From contig NZ_JAGAYD010000012.1 in NCBI RefSeq assembly GCF_017940685.1, forward strand, positions 1 through 36,755: 36,755 nucleotides of DNA. The letters are read 5' to 3'. Both the position numbers and the translations under genes were made by a program. Below the pieces are notes generated by a model. The model had not been told where the DNA came from. It did not search any database and saw only the letters and a list, made by a program, of their open reading frames with translations. Shown in pieces: positions 1-7,505 of this stretch; within the stretch, counting starts at the first letter, position 1; every line of letters begins with the position of its first letter. This stretch comes from Butyrivibrio sp. (GTDB lineage: Bacteria > Bacillota > Clostridia > Lachnospirales > Lachnospiraceae).

Positions 1-780
1 CAGCATGTTCTCAAGAAGTGTACTAGGCACTTCTGTAGTCTGGAAAGGACCACCTTCTGTCAGGATCCTTACAAGGTCGTATGTCTTTAAGGAACCTGTT
101 ACCGCAAAGATAACGCTGACTCTGATGATTGGCTTGATGATAGGAATGACAATGTATCTGTCGATCTGCCAGGGAGATGCGCCGTCAAGCATTGCAGCTT
201 CTCTAAGGTCAGTGGAAACGCCCTTGACTCCGGCATACATAAGCAGCATGTGATATCCGATGTACTGCCAGATTGTAGGAACCAGAATTGCTCCAAGAGC
301 TGTCTTTACATCACCAACCCATACGTGTTTCCAGCTTCCAAGGTTAACTGCATCGAGGAATCTGTTGAGCACACCGTAGTCAGGGTTGTATATTTTAAGC
401 CATAATTGACCAATAACCACAGTTGAAATTAGAACTGGCATAAAGAAAACTGATAAGAAAAATCTCTCTTTCTTAGGACGTCTTCCAAGAAGGAGCGCAA
501 GGAAAAGAGAAAATGGCAGCTGAACAAATACTGAAAAGAATGCCAGTATCATTGAGTTCTTAAGAGCTGTCATGAACTTAATTGAGCCGTTAGTGAAAAG
601 CTCTATGTAGTTGTCGAAACCGATAAATGTACCTTCTGAAAATCCATTCCAGTCAAAGGTACTTCTGTAAAGTGACACCGCAATAGGTGCAATCAGAATG
701 CTGACAAAAAGTAAAAGACCAGGGAGCAAAAATAAGAATATTGTAATCCCCTTTTGAATTTGTGCCGTTTTTTTATTCAT
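1..780 (-). CDS. Sugar ABC transporter permease, MalF/UgpA type (partial, 3' end outside window)
   Basis: An open frame of 260 codons starts at the ATG at 780 and runs off the left edge without a stop. The protein starts MNKKTAQIQKG, followed by a long hydrophobic segment, and shows further membrane segments. The EAA loop typical of binding-protein-dependent permeases (EAAMLDGASPW) is visible around positions 160-200; it docks on the ATPase subunit. The family forms the membrane channel of carbohydrate importers. A GGAAGG ribosome-binding site lies 7 nt upstream. It follows the solute-binding lipoprotein gene on the same strand, with a hairpin between them, so the two are very probably one uptake system. 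The second permease would be expected left of the window. The sugar cannot be told from sequence. Confidence 0.93.
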   Translation of the reverse strand, partial: MNKKTAQIQKGITIFLFLLPGLLLFVSILIAPIAVSLYRSTFDWNGFSEGTFIGFDNYIELFTNGSIKFMTALKNSMILAFFSVFVQLPFSLFLALLLGRRPKKERFFLSVFFMPVLISTVVIGQLWLKIYNPDYGVLNRFLDAVNLGSWKHVWVGDVKTALGAILVPTIWQYIGYHMLLMYAGVKGVSTDLREAAMLDGASPWQIDRYIVIPIIKPIIRVSVIFAVTGSLKTYDLVRILTEGGPFQTTEVPSTLLENML

Positions 781-793
781 ACCGTAACCTTCC

Positions 794-843
794 AAAAAAA
801 TCGGTCCTTTCTGTATTCCCAAAGAAACGCAGGAAGGACCGAT
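794..843 (-). terminator. Intergenic attenuator hairpin between binding protein and permease
   Basis: On the minus strand, arms at 830-843 and 800-813 pair over 14 bp with one G-U, around a 16-nt loop, and are followed by a run of seven T (794-800). This is the form of an intrinsic terminator, yet the same-strand permease gene begins right after it. It probably lowers permease expression relative to the abundant binding protein, or protects the upstream mRNA end. Confidence 0.75.
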
Positions 844-856
844 GTGTAGTTAAAAA

Positions 857-2209
857 TTATCTGATGTCTTTAGCAAGACCATCAGTAAATGCCTGTCCAT
901 CAACCTGGCATCCATAAACCTGATCTACATATGAAAGATATGTGTTAGCATCGTCAGCGTTCATAGCTGTATCTCCGAAGAGTACGAAGTTGTCAGCCTT
1001 TGAAACGATCTCAGATACAGTCTGTGTAAGCTCGTTAACTGAGCTTGTGTCACCGTATGGTGTCCATGCAGGAAGTCCACATCCATCAAGGTATCCATAG
1101 TGGCAGATGAGCTTACCAAGCTCGAATGCATAGTCAGCAGCCTTCTCAGCGTTAGGTGAAGAAGCTGCAACTGCAAGTGTGTCTGAAGGTCCACCGATGA
1201 GCTGTCCGAGTTTAGCCTTGTCAGCGTTGATAACTGGGAACTCACCAACTTTTACCTTAGGGAAGAACTCTTCGTTAGCTGCGAAGTCTGCGCAGTTCCA
1301 TGTACCATTCATGTAGAATGCATACTTGCCAGCCATGAAGTTGTTCTTAACTTCGTCGTTTGTAAGACCGATTCCTGAAGGATCGAAGTAACCGTTTGTT
1401 ACAAGGCCCTGGAATGTGTTAACAGCGTCTGTTACGTCCTGATTAGCCCATGTAGCTCTTCCAAGGAAGATGTCGTTAAGAGTGTCAGCGCCTGCACTCT
1501 TCTCGATTACAGACTCAAGATACTCTGTTACACACCATGTCTCTTTTCCAGCACATCCGAAAGGAATGATGCCTGCTGCCTTAAGCTTGTCGCAGCACTC
1601 GATGAACTCATCATAAGTTCCAGGAATCTCTGTGTAGCCAACCTGTCCAAGAAGGTCCATGTTAGCGAAAAGACCAACGATGTTCATTGTTGTAGGAACA
1701 CCATAGTGCTTGCCATCGTAAGTTGTGTTACCAAGCATGTTCTCAGGAAGTTCGCTCTTCCAGTTCTCGTAAGCATCGTCAAGGCAGTAAACCTTGCCAG
1801 CGTCTACGAAATCACCAAGGAATGCACATGACCATGTGAAGAAGATGTCAGGCATTTCGTTAGCTGAAACAGCAGCTTTGATCTTTGTCTTGTAAGACTG
1901 GTTCTCAAAAGCTTCCCAAGTGAAGTTGATGTCAGGATACTTAGCCTGCATATCAGCTATAGCTGCCTCATAAGCGTGACGGTTTGAGTCACTCTCTGTT
2001 GCGATACACCACATGTTAAGTGAAATAGGCTCACCTGAATCTGTGGCTTCTGCTGCCTGTGCAGGTTTCGCTGCAGGCTCTGCTGCTGGAGCCGCTTCCT
2101 GCTGTGCAGGTTCTTCAGCTGGAGCTGCAGGTGCGGATGATCCGCAAGCGGCGAGAGATAGTGTCATAATTCCCGCCAACAATACTGAAACTACTCGCTT
2201 CATTTTCAT
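857..2209 (-). CDS. Extracellular sugar-binding lipoprotein (ABC transporter family 1 solute-binding protein)
   Basis: This 450-residue lipoprotein captures a carbohydrate outside the cell and hands it to the permease encoded just downstream. The N terminus has a signal peptide ending in the lipobox LAAC (Cys22), then an Ala/Pro/Glu-rich linker (about residues 24-55). The remainder has the length and pattern of family 1 solute-binding proteins (NMWCIATESDSNRH near the start of the fold, PDIFFTW, an aromatic-rich middle). The frame is open further upstream, but the ATG at 2209 is chosen because AAAGGAG lies 8 nt before it and the lipoprotein signal starts there; a second ATG two codons on is also possible. 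It follows the small lipoprotein gene by 29 nt. The ligand is unknown. Confidence 0.93.
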   Translation of the reverse strand: MKMKRVVSVLLAGIMTLSLAACGSSAPAAPAEEPAQQEAAPAAEPAAKPAQAAEATDSGEPISLNMWCIATESDSNRHAYEAAIADMQAKYPDINFTWEAFENQSYKTKIKAAVSANEMPDIFFTWSCAFLGDFVDAGKVYCLDDAYENWKSELPENMLGNTTYDGKHYGVPTTMNIVGLFANMDLLGQVGYTEIPGTYDEFIECCDKLKAAGIIPFGCAGKETWCVTEYLESVIEKSAGADTLNDIFLGRATWANQDVTDAVNTFQGLVTNGYFDPSGIGLTNDEVKNNFMAGKYAFYMNGTWNCADFAANEEFFPKVKVGEFPVINADKAKLGQLIGGPSDTLAVAASSPNAEKAADYAFELGKLICHYGYLDGCGLPAWTPYGDTSSVNELTQTVSEIVSKADNFVLFGDTAMNADDANTYLSYVDQVYGCQVDGQAFTDGLAKDIR

Positions 2210-2238
2210 AACGTTCTCTCCTTTGTAAAATGTGTGTT

Positions 2239-2784
2239 TTATTTTACCCTGACCATAGGCCATGGATAAGCAACCGTTAGCTTGTCTCCACTGTCATTAA
2301 GTGCATAGTAGAGATATGCATCCTCAATAGGATCATCGTACATAAGCTTGATGCACTTCTTTGATTCATCTACACTGTAATGTCCGTGGAAAATGTTCTC
2401 CTCAGCAAATTCCCCATTTGCTGTAAACTGGTAAGACCAGCCGTTGTCCTGCTTCCAGACACCTACAATAGTTCCAGTGTCCTCAGTGCAGAGATCATAT
2501 GTAGATTCTTCATACAGGGTCATCTGATCCCCATCCATCTGGTAACGCATTTTGATGGTATTGCCCTTATCATCTTTAAGAGTGATAAAGGTATCATCCT
2601 TGTCGTAGGTGTACTCATTCCCCTTATAGGTACACTTACCGTTGTCTGACAGGGTAATAACAGGCTCTGCAGGATCATGACTGTAAGCCCATTCTTCCTT
2701 GTGGCTTCCGCATCCGGAAAGGCTTGCCACAAGCAGCACTGCTATTATCCCCAAAGTGATTTTTTCTATGATCATTTTTTTCAT
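2239..2784 (-). CDS. Small lipoprotein of unknown function
   Basis: The product has 181 residues: a short signal peptide with lipobox LSGC (Cys25), then a soluble part rich in Tyr, Asp and Lys with repeated beta-like patterns (GNEYTYDKDDTFITLKDD; QFTANGEFAEE). Such small two-unit beta domains are common in Lachnospiraceae lipoproteins, but I cannot name the family with certainty. It lies 29 nt upstream of the sugar-binding lipoprotein on the same strand, and that gene's ribosome-binding site lies in the gap, so co-transcription is likely. It may be an accessory surface protein of the transporter; that role is inferred from position only. An AGAGG-like site precedes the ATG. Confidence 0.8.
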   Translation of the reverse strand: MKKMIIEKITLGIIAVLLVASLSGCGSHKEEWAYSHDPAEPVITLSDNGKCTYKGNEYTYDKDDTFITLKDDKGNTIKMRYQMDGDQMTLYEESTYDLCTEDTGTIVGVWKQDNGWSYQFTANGEFAEENIFHGHYSVDESKKCIKLMYDDPIEDAYLYYALNDSGDKLTVAYPWPMVRVK

Positions 2785-2940
2785 ACTGATTACCTCTAAA
2801 TTCCGATAACCTTACTTATACGTTTACTATATTCCATCAGGTTTTTAGAATTAATGGATTTCTTTTACATCTGGTAGCACATTTTTTACTTCTTTAACAT
2901 AAAATTTACTCTTTGTTTTCATTTTGTGTACATCTTGCAC

Positions 2941-2974
2941 AAAAAGAATGGCACTTGTTTTTACACAAGTGCCA
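2941..2974 (-). terminator. Intrinsic terminator of the oxidoreductase/PpiC operon
   Basis: On the minus strand a perfect 10-bp stem (2965-2974 with 2949-2958, TGGCACTTGT) with a 6-nt loop is followed by a T-rich tail (TTCTTTTT). It lies 22 nt after the stop codon of the PpiC-type lipoprotein gene. Confidence 0.85.
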
Positions 2975-2995
2975 AATAATAGTCATTTTGCTATC

Positions 2996-4048
2996 TTATT
3001 TAAAGTATTTTGAATAAACTTGCATCAAATTTGTGGAAGAAACCTGCTCATCCTCATTTAATGAAATGCTGTCCCAGAGCTTAGTGTTAAGCTGCTTTGA
3101 CAGTGTTGCCACAAAGGCGTCATACTGGGCTCCGAAGACTTCTCTTTTCCTCTTGTCCACTATCTTGATCTTGTTGGCCTCAGTCTCTTCCCTGTTGAAA
3201 GTACTAATACATTTAATGATAACGTACCCTTCAGAGGTTTCAACGATCTTACTGACTTCCTCTGTTCCAAGATTGAAGGCCGCTGTCTCATAGACACTTT
3301 CCATTCCGCCTTTGCCAAAAGAGATCGTTCCCTCATCAGCTTCGTTGTACTGGGCCATGAGTTCCTCAAAGCTCTCCCCTGCCCAGATCTTTTTAAGTAT
3401 ATCTCTCGCCCTGTTGTAGGCAGCGTTCTTCTCTCTTTCAGTGTAAGGAACTTTTTGTCCCGACCCATCCAGTGTGTAGGTCTTGATGAGGATCTGTTCT
3501 ACAGTGATGGTGCGGGCCTCATCGTCGCTGATCTCGGGGTTGATGTCCCTTATGATATAGTCATAGAGTTTGTTGGCAAGAGCCTGCTCCGCCATTATCT
3601 GGGTAATGTCATCCAAAGTAACATTGTTCATGGCCGCTTTATCAGCATCTGATAAGCTCTCATAGTATTCTGACGCCGCCTGGACTGCAAGATCATTTTC
3701 CTCCTGGGATAGCGCAATCTCATTTTCAAGGGCAAGAAGGTTCATGACCTTGATCTGTGCGATCTTGGCCAGAACTGACTCTTTTAACCGATCTTCCACA
3801 GTTCCTGCATCAGTCTCTTTATCCCAGATGTCAGAGCCAAAGGTCTCTTCGTAGCCCATCTGGGTATTCATAAGATAAACAAGGGCCTCAGTCAGCGAGC
3901 ATGACATGTCCTCGATCCTGAAGACCACTCCGTCGTCAAAGCCTGTGGTAAACACGATCCTGCGGTCAAGAAATTCCATAGGGGCGCAACCTGATAGAGT
4001 TAGCATTAAAGCAGCTGCTACAGCCACTAAAGGTGTCAGTCTTTTCAT
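2996..4048 (-). CDS. Parvulin-type peptidyl-prolyl isomerase lipoprotein (PpiC/PrsA-like)
   Basis: This is a 350-residue surface lipoprotein: signal peptide with lipobox LSGC (Cys21), a helical SurA/PrsA-like N-terminal part (about 50-170), a parvulin-type domain (about 178-285, starting ITVEQILIKT and including ISFGKGGMESVYETAAFNL and EGYVIIKC), and a helical C-terminal tail. Family members help secreted proteins fold outside the membrane by isomerising prolyl bonds. Its ATG overlaps the stop codon of the FAD oxidoreductase gene in an ATGA, so translation is coupled. Why a folding factor should be coupled to a cytosolic flavoprotein is unclear. Isomerase activity is inferred from family only; some relatives act purely as chaperones. 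Confidence 0.88.
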   Translation of the reverse strand: MKRLTPLVAVAAALMLTLSGCAPMEFLDRRIVFTTGFDDGVVFRIEDMSCSLTEALVYLMNTQMGYEETFGSDIWDKETDAGTVEDRLKESVLAKIAQIKVMNLLALENEIALSQEENDLAVQAASEYYESLSDADKAAMNNVTLDDITQIMAEQALANKLYDYIIRDINPEISDDEARTITVEQILIKTYTLDGSGQKVPYTEREKNAAYNRARDILKKIWAGESFEELMAQYNEADEGTISFGKGGMESVYETAAFNLGTEEVSKIVETSEGYVIIKCISTFNREETEANKIKIVDKRKREVFGAQYDAFVATLSKQLNTKLWDSISLNEDEQVSSTNLMQVYSKYFK

Positions 4049-5448
4049 GCCTCCAGGGTCCTTATAATGCTGCGGGCAACGGAAAGTCCGTTGGCGCTTG
4101 CCTGCTGAAGTCCTCTTGTTACACCGGCTCCATCGCCGATGGCGCGAAGACCTTTGATACTGGTCTCAAAATCCTTGTTTATGATAACCTTGTTGGAGTA
4201 GAACTTAACCTCTACGCCGTATAGCAATGTCTCGTCTGAAGCAAGGCCTGGTGTTACCTTATCAAGGGCCTGGATCATCTCATCAAGGTCAACCATGATC
4301 CTGTGAGGGAACACAAGGGAAAGATCGCCAGGTACTGCATCCTTGAGAGTAGGGATCAGGTTGTTCCTGCAAAGTCTCTCCTCTGTTGTTCTTCTGCCAC
4401 GCTTGAAATCGCCATAGGTCTGCACAAGGATCTTGCCTCCGCAGAGCATGTTTGAAAGCTCAGCGATCTTTTTACCGTACTCGATAGGAGTCTTAAATGG
4501 CTTGGTGAAGTTCTTGGATACAAGGAGAGCAAAGTTTGTGTTGTTTGTCTTAAACTCTTTTCCCTTATACGCATGTCCGTTAACTACAGCCAGACCGTTT
4601 TCATAATATTCAGTTGCAACCTCGCCTGATGGGTTGGTGCAGAAGGTTCTTACCTTGTCATCGAAGGTTGGTGTGTGGTAAATGAGCTTGGCCTCATAGA
4701 GGTTCTCATTAAGGAACTGCATAACTTCGTCCCTTACCTCAACTCTTACGCCCACATCGACTGTGCCAGGCCTGGTCTCAATGCCGATCTCCTCGCACTT
4801 ATCCTTGAACCAGTCAGCGCCTTCACGGCCAACTGCGCTTACTATCTCTTTTGCAGTATAGGTCTCACCCTTATCTGTAACAACGCCGGTAGCAACACCA
4901 TCTTCTACAATGATATCTTTTACCATGGTGTTAAACTCGATGGTCACGCCCTTAGAAAGAACATGCTCCTGAAGTCTTGAGTAGATCTTGTAGCCTTCCT
5001 CCGTTCCAAGGTGTCTTATTGGACACTCCACCAGCTTAAGATTAGCGCCTATGGCCTTTCTTCTGATCTCTCTTATCTCAGCTTCCTTGTCAACGCCGTA
5101 AACGCTAGTGTCAGCACCAAACTTAAGATAGATCTCATCGGATTCATGGATCAGCTTGCTTGCTTCGTCGTATCCAAGGATCTCTGGAAGATTTCCTCCT
5201 ACGTCAGGAGAAAGAGAAAGCTTACCATCTGAGAATGCTCCAGCTCCCGCAAAACCTGTTGTGATGGAGCAGGGCTGACATCCAGCACAGGTCTTGGTGA
5301 TCCTCTTAGGACAATTTCTCTTTTCAATGGATCTGCCCTTTTCGATCACAAGAACCTTAAGGTCAGGTCTCTTTTCCATAAGCTCATAAGCGCAGAAAAT
5401 GCCTCCAGGGCCAGCGCCGATTATTATCACGTCTACATTTGTTGCCAT
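4045..5448 (-). CDS. FAD-dependent oxidoreductase (COG2509-like dehydrogenase)
   Basis: This 467-residue cytosolic flavoprotein starts MATNVDVIIIGAGPGG, a classic FAD-binding Rossmann motif (G11-x-G13-x-x-G16). A second nucleotide-related motif is visible near the C terminus (AIGDGAGVTRGLQQA). A cysteine cluster C46-x7-C54-x2-C57-x2-C60 follows the FAD motif and could bind a metal or an Fe-S cluster. Members of this family of uncharacterised dehydrogenases are common in anaerobes; the substrate is unknown. The start at 5448 is chosen because GGAGG lies 5 nt upstream; an in-frame TTG further out lies before this site. A near-consensus promoter at 5529-5556 precedes it, and the PpiC lipoprotein gene overlaps its stop. 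Confidence 0.88.
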   Translation of the reverse strand: MATNVDVIIIGAGPGGIFCAYELMEKRPDLKVLVIEKGRSIEKRNCPKRITKTCAGCQPCSITTGFAGAGAFSDGKLSLSPDVGGNLPEILGYDEASKLIHESDEIYLKFGADTSVYGVDKEAEIREIRRKAIGANLKLVECPIRHLGTEEGYKIYSRLQEHVLSKGVTIEFNTMVKDIIVEDGVATGVVTDKGETYTAKEIVSAVGREGADWFKDKCEEIGIETRPGTVDVGVRVEVRDEVMQFLNENLYEAKLIYHTPTFDDKVRTFCTNPSGEVATEYYENGLAVVNGHAYKGKEFKTNNTNFALLVSKNFTKPFKTPIEYGKKIAELSNMLCGGKILVQTYGDFKRGRRTTEERLCRNNLIPTLKDAVPGDLSLVFPHRIMVDLDEMIQALDKVTPGLASDETLLYGVEVKFYSNKVIINKDFETSIKGLRAIGDGAGVTRGLQQASANGLSVARSIIRTLEA

Positions 5449-5528
5449 AAATTCCTCCAAACTGCTGCGGGCAGTACAAACTGCCGCAAATGCACATTAT
5501 ATAACCATGTTCTGCACATGGGAAAGAC

Positions 5529-5556
5529 ATTATAACACACTCCAAAAAAAGTGCAA
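5529..5556 (-). promoter_or_regulatory. Sigma-A-type promoter of the FAD oxidoreductase/PpiC operon
   Basis: On the minus strand TTGCAC (5551-5556) and TATAAT (5529-5534) are separated by 16 bp. Transcription would start about 75 nt upstream of the oxidoreductase ATG. Confidence 0.65.
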
Positions 5557-5684
5557 GCAGCTGTCTTTTTACTTATATATTATAATGGCTGGAGCCGTTG
5601 ATTTACACATATTTATACACTTTTTAGAAATAATTGAGTATAATGATAGTACGTCAATTCGGTTAATAATGAGGGGAATGTCGT

Positions 5685-6284
5685 ATGTATAAAAAAGTAT
5701 CATCAATAATAATGTTATTTCTGCTAGTATTTCTTGCCCTTCCAGTCAAGGTAGACGCCGCAGCTTTTGATCCTGTCTACTACGCAGAGAGGTACCCTGA
5801 CGTAGCCGCAGCTGTGGGCACAAGCCAAAAAGCACTCATAAACCACTACACAACTTACGGTGTCTACGAGGGAAGATTTCAGAATGCCCAGGAAGAGGCA
5901 GAAGGCAAGCCCCTTAACACCTATATTGATATAGACCTGGAAAACCAGCATGTCACCTACATCCTTGATGGCAACGTAGCTTTTGAAACGGACTGTGTAT
6001 CAGGGGATGTATCAAAAAACAGACAGACTCCCACCGGAGTATATGCTATCTACGGTCACGTTCCAGGCCAGTATCTGACCGGTCCCACCTGGAAAAACTG
6101 GGTGGACTACTGGATGCCATTTTCTCCCGGAGGCTGCGGACTCCACGATGCCACCTGGCGAAAGAAATTTGGTGGAGAAATCTACAAGACCAACGGTTCC
6201 CACGGATGCGTGAATCTCTCTCACGATGCAGCAAAAGAGCTGTTCAACATGGTGGGCATCGGAACTGTTGTAAACGTTCACTAA
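5685..6284 (+). CDS. Secreted L,D-transpeptidase (YkuD domain)
   Basis: The 199-residue product has a signal peptide (about residues 1-25, cleavage near VDA-AA), a short Lachnospiraceae-type repeat unit (FDPVYYAERYPDVAAAVG, followed by NHYTTYGVYEGR), and a YkuD domain from about residue 78. The catalytic signature SHGCVN is present at 172-177 with Cys175 as nucleophile and His154 upstream (GLHDATW). YkuD enzymes make 3-3 cross-links in peptidoglycan or attach molecules to it, outside the membrane. GAGGGG precedes the ATG. A TATAAT at 5639-5644 could be its -10 box, though no good -35 is seen. Hairpin copy 1 of the palindrome family starts right at its stop codon and may end its transcript. 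Confidence 0.92.
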   Translation: MYKKVSSIIMLFLLVFLALPVKVDAAAFDPVYYAERYPDVAAAVGTSQKALINHYTTYGVYEGRFQNAQEEAEGKPLNTYIDIDLENQHVTYILDGNVAFETDCVSGDVSKNRQTPTGVYAIYGHVPGQYLTGPTWKNWVDYWMPFSPGGCGLHDATWRKKFGGEIYKTNGSHGCVNLSHDAAKELFNMVGIGTVVNVH

Positions 6285-6391
6285 AAAACAAGACACGGGG
6301 ACGGTTCTGTTGTCTCCTTCGGCTCTGGACCTGCCACCCCGGCAGCCCAGGGCCAAAGGAGACAGCAGAACCGTCCCCGTGTCTTGTTTTT
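6285..6391 (+). repeat. Palindromic element copy 1 (ACGGGGACGGTTCT family)
   Basis: A long imperfect palindrome. The left arm begins with CAAGACACGGGGACGGTTCT at 6289-6308 and continues GTTGTCTCCTT; the right arm (6355-6388) is its complement with one G-U. The inner 35 nt folds further (CTGCC/GGCAG and a GC-rich 8-bp stem with one wobble). T runs flank both ends, so it could terminate transcription in both directions. It abuts the stop codon of the L,D-transpeptidase gene. Related copies are at 17735, 26005 and 35750. Confidence 0.9.
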
Positions 6392-6456
6392 ATACGAATA
6401 TCTGATAAAATATTAACAGGGTTACTAATTATACATTTTTAGGAGGTATTTGTTTT

Positions 6457-7422
6457 ATGGCTATGAACAAAGTAGTAGTTGCAGGCGGTGGTGTGTTGGG
6501 TACTCAGATCGGACTCATGTGCGCTTATACAGGACATGACGTTACTTTCTGGCTTAGAAGCGAGTCTTCCATTGGGAGGACACAGCCTAAGATCGACCTT
6601 TATTCAAAGGCTATGCTGGATGACCTTGCAGCAGCTAAGAATCTGATTGGCAATCCACTGGGTGCTCTTCTTTATCCAAGGGGACTTATCACAAAGTGGG
6701 AAGGCATCACAGCTGAGCAGATCGATGCTCTCATTGAGCAGGGTAAAAAGAATATGACCGACAACATACATATCGAGCTTGATATGGCAAAGGCTGTTGC
6801 CGGTGCAGATATTGTTATTGAATCTATGGCAGAGAATCCGGATGCCAAGATTGATGTTTACAAGCAGATGAGAAATCTTCTCGACGAGAAGACCATCCTT
6901 GTTACCAACTCTTCAACACTTCTTCCAAGTATGTTTGCTGAGTACACAGGAAGGCCCGAGAAATATCTTTCTCTTCACTTTGCTAACACTATCTGGAAGA
7001 ACAACACTGCAGAGGTTATGGGACATCCTGGAACAGACCCCGAGATTTACAAGCAGGTTGTTGCATTTGCAGGTGAGATCAACATGGTTTCTCTTGAGCT
7101 TCACAAAGAGCAGCCTGGCTACATCCTTAACTCCATGCTGGTTCCTTTCCTTTCAGCTGCACAGGCTCTGTGGGCTAATGAAGTTGCAGATCCTAAAACA
7201 ATCGACCTCACATGGCGTCTTGCAACCGGCGCTCCAAAGGGGCCTTTCGAGATCCTTGATATCGTAGGCCTTGAGACAGCTTACAACATCAACCAGATGA
7301 AGCCCGGTGCTCAGGAAGAAGGCAATATCTACAACAAGATCGGCAAGCTCTTAAAAGAGAAGATCGACAAGGGTGAGACCGGTATCAACAAGGGCAAGGG
7401 ATTCTACGAGTACAACAAATAA
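6457..7422 (+). CDS. 3-hydroxyacyl-CoA dehydrogenase (NAD-dependent)
   Basis: The 321-residue cytosolic enzyme oxidises or reduces the 3-hydroxy group of acyl-CoA. The N-terminal Rossmann motif GGGVLG (10-15) binds NAD. The active-site pattern of the family is present: TNSST (150-154), His174 in SLHFANTIWKNNTAEVM with Glu186, and the C-terminal helical domain ending GKGFYEYNK. It is longer than the usual butyryl-pathway enzyme of about 280 residues, mainly through an extra stretch at about 35-100. AGGAGG lies 10 nt before the ATG; a second ATG is two codons on. It stands alone, between palindrome copy 1 and its own terminator. Specificity (butyrate pathway or branched/aromatic acyl chains) cannot be read from sequence. 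Confidence 0.9.
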   Translation: MAMNKVVVAGGGVLGTQIGLMCAYTGHDVTFWLRSESSIGRTQPKIDLYSKAMLDDLAAAKNLIGNPLGALLYPRGLITKWEGITAEQIDALIEQGKKNMTDNIHIELDMAKAVAGADIVIESMAENPDAKIDVYKQMRNLLDEKTILVTNSSTLLPSMFAEYTGRPEKYLSLHFANTIWKNNTAEVMGHPGTDPEIYKQVVAFAGEINMVSLELHKEQPGYILNSMLVPFLSAAQALWANEVADPKTIDLTWRLATGAPKGPFEILDIVGLETAYNINQMKPGAQEEGNIYNKIGKLLKEKIDKGETGINKGKGFYEYNK

Positions 7423-7450
7423 CACGAATAAATATACATTTTTCAAAGTC

Positions 7451-7479
7451 AAAGCCGGCTCGCTGAGCCGGCTTTTCTT
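7451..7479 (+). terminator. Intrinsic terminator after the 3-hydroxyacyl-CoA dehydrogenase gene
   Basis: A perfect 10-bp stem (AAAGCCGGCT at 7451-7460, complement at 7466-7475) with a 5-nt loop and a T-rich tail. It may also serve leuA, which ends at 7506 on the other strand. Confidence 0.9.
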
Positions 7480-7505
7480 ATTTGATCTGGTTTACTGTTT
7501 TGTTT

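Noticed and set aside
2924-2942. Dyad TTGTG-N9-CACAA as an operator for the sugar transporter operon
   Set aside because: It overlaps the tail of the previous operon's terminator, is short, and no promoter could be placed beside it.
6206-6442. Short frames reading through palindrome copies (NKTRGRF-like peptides at all four sites)
   Set aside because: They are translations of the palindromic repeats, without ribosome-binding sites, and commonly mislead gene prediction.
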